Positions 60,500 to 64,000 of a stretch of 64,000 bases of DNA are shown piece after piece (position 1 is the stretch's first letter; every line of letters starts with the position of its first letter). The stretch comes from Mytilisepta virgata (Eukaryota; Mollusca; Bivalvia; Mytilida; Mytilidae), in the NCBI GenBank assembly GCA_028015205.1, contig CM051519.1, positions 91,657,539 to 91,721,538 of the forward strand, given 5' to 3'. Under the pieces are notes generated by a model. It searched no databases and was not told the DNA's origin. It saw nothing but the letters and a program-made list of their open reading frames with translations. The position numbers and the translations under genes were made by a program.

Positions 60500-60914
60500 C
60501 AAGTATATATGTGTCCAATGGACACCACATGCCCCGCAAATGATGTATTTAGTAAATAAAATTACATTTGTATATTGTTGACTTTGAAGCCCTAACAATA
60601 GGATAGATGAAATACTATCTCTCAGTACTTCACGAAAAACTACCTTCAACCTGAATCTTAACCTGGATTCTAATATTGAAATTCTATAAAGAAATTCAAA
60701 GTCCATGAACCATGACCTGAAGGTCACAGCATCGTTTCACACGAACTTGCTGCTGTTCATATCATAAGCTTTCCATGTACAAAGTTTCATGATGACATCG
60801 TAACTCCTTCATAAAAAAGTACCTTCAACCTGAACCTTAACCTCGAATGGACAGGCAGATGGATGCAGGAACCAAAAAAATATATGCCCGGCCTGTCTTA
60901 CAGGCATGGCATTT
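60500..60914 (+). mobile_element. Dispersed repeat, GTGTCCAATGGACAC family, copy 2
   Basis: Begins GTGTCCAATGGACACCACAT and ends TATATGCCCGGCCTGTCTTA. Compared with 21951-22325 it has an extra copy of the ACGAAAAACTACCTTCAACC segment (~60631-60665) inserted before the GATTCTAATATTGAAATTC block. It directly abuts the right end of the preceding element. Confidence 0.85.
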
Positions 60915-63429
60915 AAACACTGAATATTTCACAATCCTTTCATTTTGAGATGCAATTCTGACATCCTTAGTTGTACTTGTACATGTACATGTATAAATAC
61001 CCAACATAGTTCACCTTCTACAGGACACTATTCCCAAGAAACTCTCCGTTTTTACATTTTTAAGTTTAGAGGAATACATATCCAACCTGATCTGTATTGT
61101 GATATAGCTAAGGCCATATCAAATTGATTTTTCATTCTTTAGATTTTAAATGGTAAAAATAGTGCAAGCAAGTGAAATTTTAATTTTAATTTTTTTTCTT
61201 GAGGACTAGAAGGCGAAGATGAAATTTAGGTGCGGCACAGATTTTTTAAAATAAATATTGGAAAAAAATCCTATGTTATACCAAATTTTAGGAGCGGGCG
61301 AACACTTTTTATATTTAATTTCTTGAAAAAAGAATTTGTGGTGATTTTTGCAAGATGAAGGGGCAAAAAAATATTTACTTAAAATTCACAAGGTACGAAT
61401 ATCAGAGCGGCGAAATCCAAAGAACTAAAATTCAATTTGGGGTGGCTGTACAAGAAGAAGACAAACATTAATGAGTGATTTTACATGAAGTATTGAAGAA
61501 ACTATAGAATAACAGGTGAATCATTTTCAGATAAAATATGTTTAGCAATCAGAATAAGCAAGAAAGACTTTGGTAGATATAAATTCTAAACTAAATCCCC
61601 TAGAAACAATCAATTATGTACAAAAATTCCTAGTTCTTGTGCTGATCTAAAATTTACAAAAGGGGAGATAATTCACAAAATTCCATGAGAATCTAATTCA
61701 GTTTTGAAATAAAATTCAAATTTAACCAGGAAAACCTAAAAAAATAAGTTTTTTGTCAAATGTGATAGAATTCTAAAAATATACTCAGACCTGTCTGATT
61801 TTTCTGAACAAGTGTCATAGTCTGTACATGATTTTTGAAAATATAAATACATAAAACAGGACCTACATCTTGAGGTACATATATGCAGGTAAAAAGTCAT
61901 ACATTAAATAACAGTAGAGTTGTCTACCTTTATAAGTGTCTAATTTATAAATGAACATTATTCCCTGAAACTTCAAGAGACACTAAGTATGTAATGCAAT
62001 AATGTTTTGTGGAACATAGCATTGCTGGAATGTAAGGAAACCAAAATAAACTAGTGTCTATATGAGAACATCACCACTTTTCAAGGACAAGAACTGTATA
62101 TGGCATCATTAGGAAAACCAAACTTGACTTATATTGAGTTATGTTGTCAAGGTACAATTCTCATTATCAACAAATGGTGAAAATCTGTTATCAACTACAA
62201 CAGTTGCTTGCAGGGTCCTAGGGAGCAAAAAAAACCAACAAAAAACCTGTACTCCAAACTACTTGTACATAGTGATAAAAATCTTTCTACCAATTGGGTT
62301 GTTGTACTTGGAATTTTTAGTACTCTACATGTCAAAAAAGTGTTTATGGAAACCTTTCATAAGGACGTGTTGATTTCGTTTATATACTTGTATGAATTTT
62401 CTGCCAACATATAAAACATGTGTTACAATTAGTTACCACATAATTCTATTAAATATATGTTACAGAATTGATAATCATTAAAAATACTGACCTACTGACA
62501 CTATTATAGCTAAGAAGGAAACCATTAACATATTTTTTTTTCTGACCTAACTTTCTCATTGTACTTTTCTGCAGTTTATTTACCTTAACAGAATTTTATA
62601 TCACTTATGAAATAATGTGAATTAATTTAAACTTTCATTGCTTTCACTGGACAATAAATCTAAAAAATCCAACATGAAAACTATTGCAGCACCTTACTTC
62701 TTAAAAGTATGAAAACATTCAGTTAATAAGCATAACTCAAAATCATCAATGATTCATAAATGAATGAAATACAATTTATAAATCAGTCTTTTTTCTATGA
62801 AATACACTGTCACACATTCTTACATATCTTTTTCTTTTTAAGGTAGGAAAGGAGAATTTTAAGTCCACATATTTAAGTATACCCAACGCTACCTGTTTTC
62901 TCTTATACATAAAATATAATTTCCATTAAAATAAGTGTGAAGCACACAATGTCGCAATACTGTGTGATACATTCCATTTGAAAACTAAACATGGCATAAC
63001 CAGTCCATACTTGCTGTTATGAATACTCCAACATGTAAATTTAATAGTCAAAGGGAAACAACTAAAGTTATCCACAGAACAGAAATTAATCATCAATATC
63101 AAATTCTTTTACAGACTATGTTAAAATCATTTGTATATGTTTAAAAAAAACAAGGAAGGAAAACTGTATACACCTGATATAACTTCTTTCTTTCTTGTCC
63201 TCAGCAGGACTGGTATATTTCTGCTATAGAATTTCATGACATGAGGACCTAAGACAGTAAGTACAAGCAATCTGATGTGAAAGTTAATATGAGCTTAGTA
63301 TGACAAACTATCCAAAAGATAGATCATATCTTAAGTAATTCAAATCCTTCATTTGTTTAACTTTTCCCCCATTTTCAATATCTACCTAAACTGAAGTATT
63401 TCAATTTCCCTTCATTGTTGAAGCACTTT
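60915..63429. other. AT-rich presumed intron
   Basis: No exon or repeat family recognised. Two overlapping chance frames near 62134-62414. Confidence 0.45.
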
Positions 63430-63758
63430 AAACTAGAGGCTCCCAGGAGCCTGTATTGCTCACCTGGACTATGTCCATCTTGACTGGCAGCCTGGAACAT
63501 TGCTGTCAAGTTCCAATTGTCTCACAAGAAGATCTTTAAGTAAATTTCCCATAGTGTCTTATGTTAAACTAAGTTCAGCTCTGGCGGCCATTTTGGATGA
63601 CGGGTGGGGTCATTGGATATAATTCTGAAAGAGGACCACTTAAGGACCATTACTGCCAACTTTTGTTCCAATTGGCCAAGTTCTTTCAGACAAGAAGATT
63701 AAAATGTGAATTGTGGACGGACGGACGACGGACACCAAGTGATGACAAAAGCTAAAAA
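63430..63758 (+). mobile_element. GCTCACCTG family element, short copy
   Basis: Left end AACTAGAGGCTCCCAGGAGC and TATTGCTCACCTGG, nearly identical to 59409. Only two units. It ends GATGACAAAAGCTAAAA, having lost the usual CAGGTGAGC part of the right terminus. Confidence 0.85.
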
Positions 63759-64000
63759 ATATCTGAAAATCACAACACTGTTAAAGACCAAACCAACTAA
63801 TCATTTCTGTAATTGATTTTTTCTTGAAACTCAACATATTCGTTCTTGGTGGTTTTTTGAACGATATTAGCGAATAAAAAAGATAGGTCACCAAATTTGT
63901 TTCCTTGCTATAGTACCGCAAAAAATGCTTACATTCAGCCAGATGCTAAATTTACGGCATATTTTTCGAATGACGCCATTTCCGTCACGAAAGTCGAATT
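63759..64000. other. Window edge, unassigned
   Basis: The last ~120 bp are less AT-rich (ATAGTACCGCAAAAAATGCT, GACGCCATTTCCGTCACGAA) and may be the edge of another element or an exon/promoter region continuing outside the window. No coding match recognised on either strand. Confidence 0.3.

Noticed and set aside
62134..62414. Two overlapping plus-strand frames with Lys/Thr/Asn-rich peptide
   Set aside because: No recognisable motif and different frames equally open; treated as non-coding.

Overview
This is a eukaryotic, AT-rich, intron- and repeat-dominated window. Several repeat families look like those of marine mussels (elements with the palindromic tip ATACGACCGC...GCGGTCGTAT, elements bounded by GCTCACCTG...CAGGTGAGC, elements bounded by TGTCTCCCAAAC, and tRNA-derived SINEs). 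I read it as a bivalve nuclear genome, most likely Mytilus or a close mytilid. There is no bacterial gene organisation, no rRNA, no CRISPR array and no intact transposase or reverse transcriptase.

Two real protein-coding genes can be supported. (1) IMMP2L, subunit 2 of the mitochondrial inner-membrane peptidase, lies on the minus strand. Its last three coding exons are at 30767-30832, 20702-20801 and 18321-18464. All have proper splice sites and compatible phases, and together they encode the C-terminal 103 residues or so. The exons for the N-terminus and catalytic serine were not found and probably lie beyond 64000. (2) A single-exon LRRN-type (leucine-rich repeat neuronal) receptor gene lies on the plus strand at 54609-56684 (691 aa). 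It has a signal peptide, LRRNT, 12 LRRs, LRRCT, Ig, FN3, a transmembrane segment and a short tail. It is 5' of the 66-bp IMMP2L exon and runs opposite to IMMP2L. In human, LRRN3 sits inside a large IMMP2L intron, also in opposite orientation, so the window appears to preserve an ancient gene-within-a-gene arrangement. That is the most interesting result here.

Layout. 1-18320 is the region 3' of IMMP2L: a TIR-bounded element with a 136-bp satellite (335-2044), a foldback element (2257-2617), a palindrome-tipped element (3436-5375), SINE copies and fragments, two convergent copies of a ~145-bp array element (9711-10960 and 12358-13369), a 50-bp minisatellite (14301-14757) and a 256-bp foldback element (16850-17105). 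18321-30832 holds three IMMP2L exons and two introns. The larger intron carries an inverted copy of the palindrome-tipped element (23040-25852) and long GCTCACCTG-type arrays (27350-30675). 30833-64000 is AT-rich presumed intron with hairpins, minisatellites, SINE-like sequence and more GCTCACCTG-type elements. The LRRN gene sits inside it, about 750 bp downstream of a 43-bp minisatellite.

Almost all the short open frames elsewhere are repeat-derived or chance frames in AT-rich DNA and are not annotated as genes.
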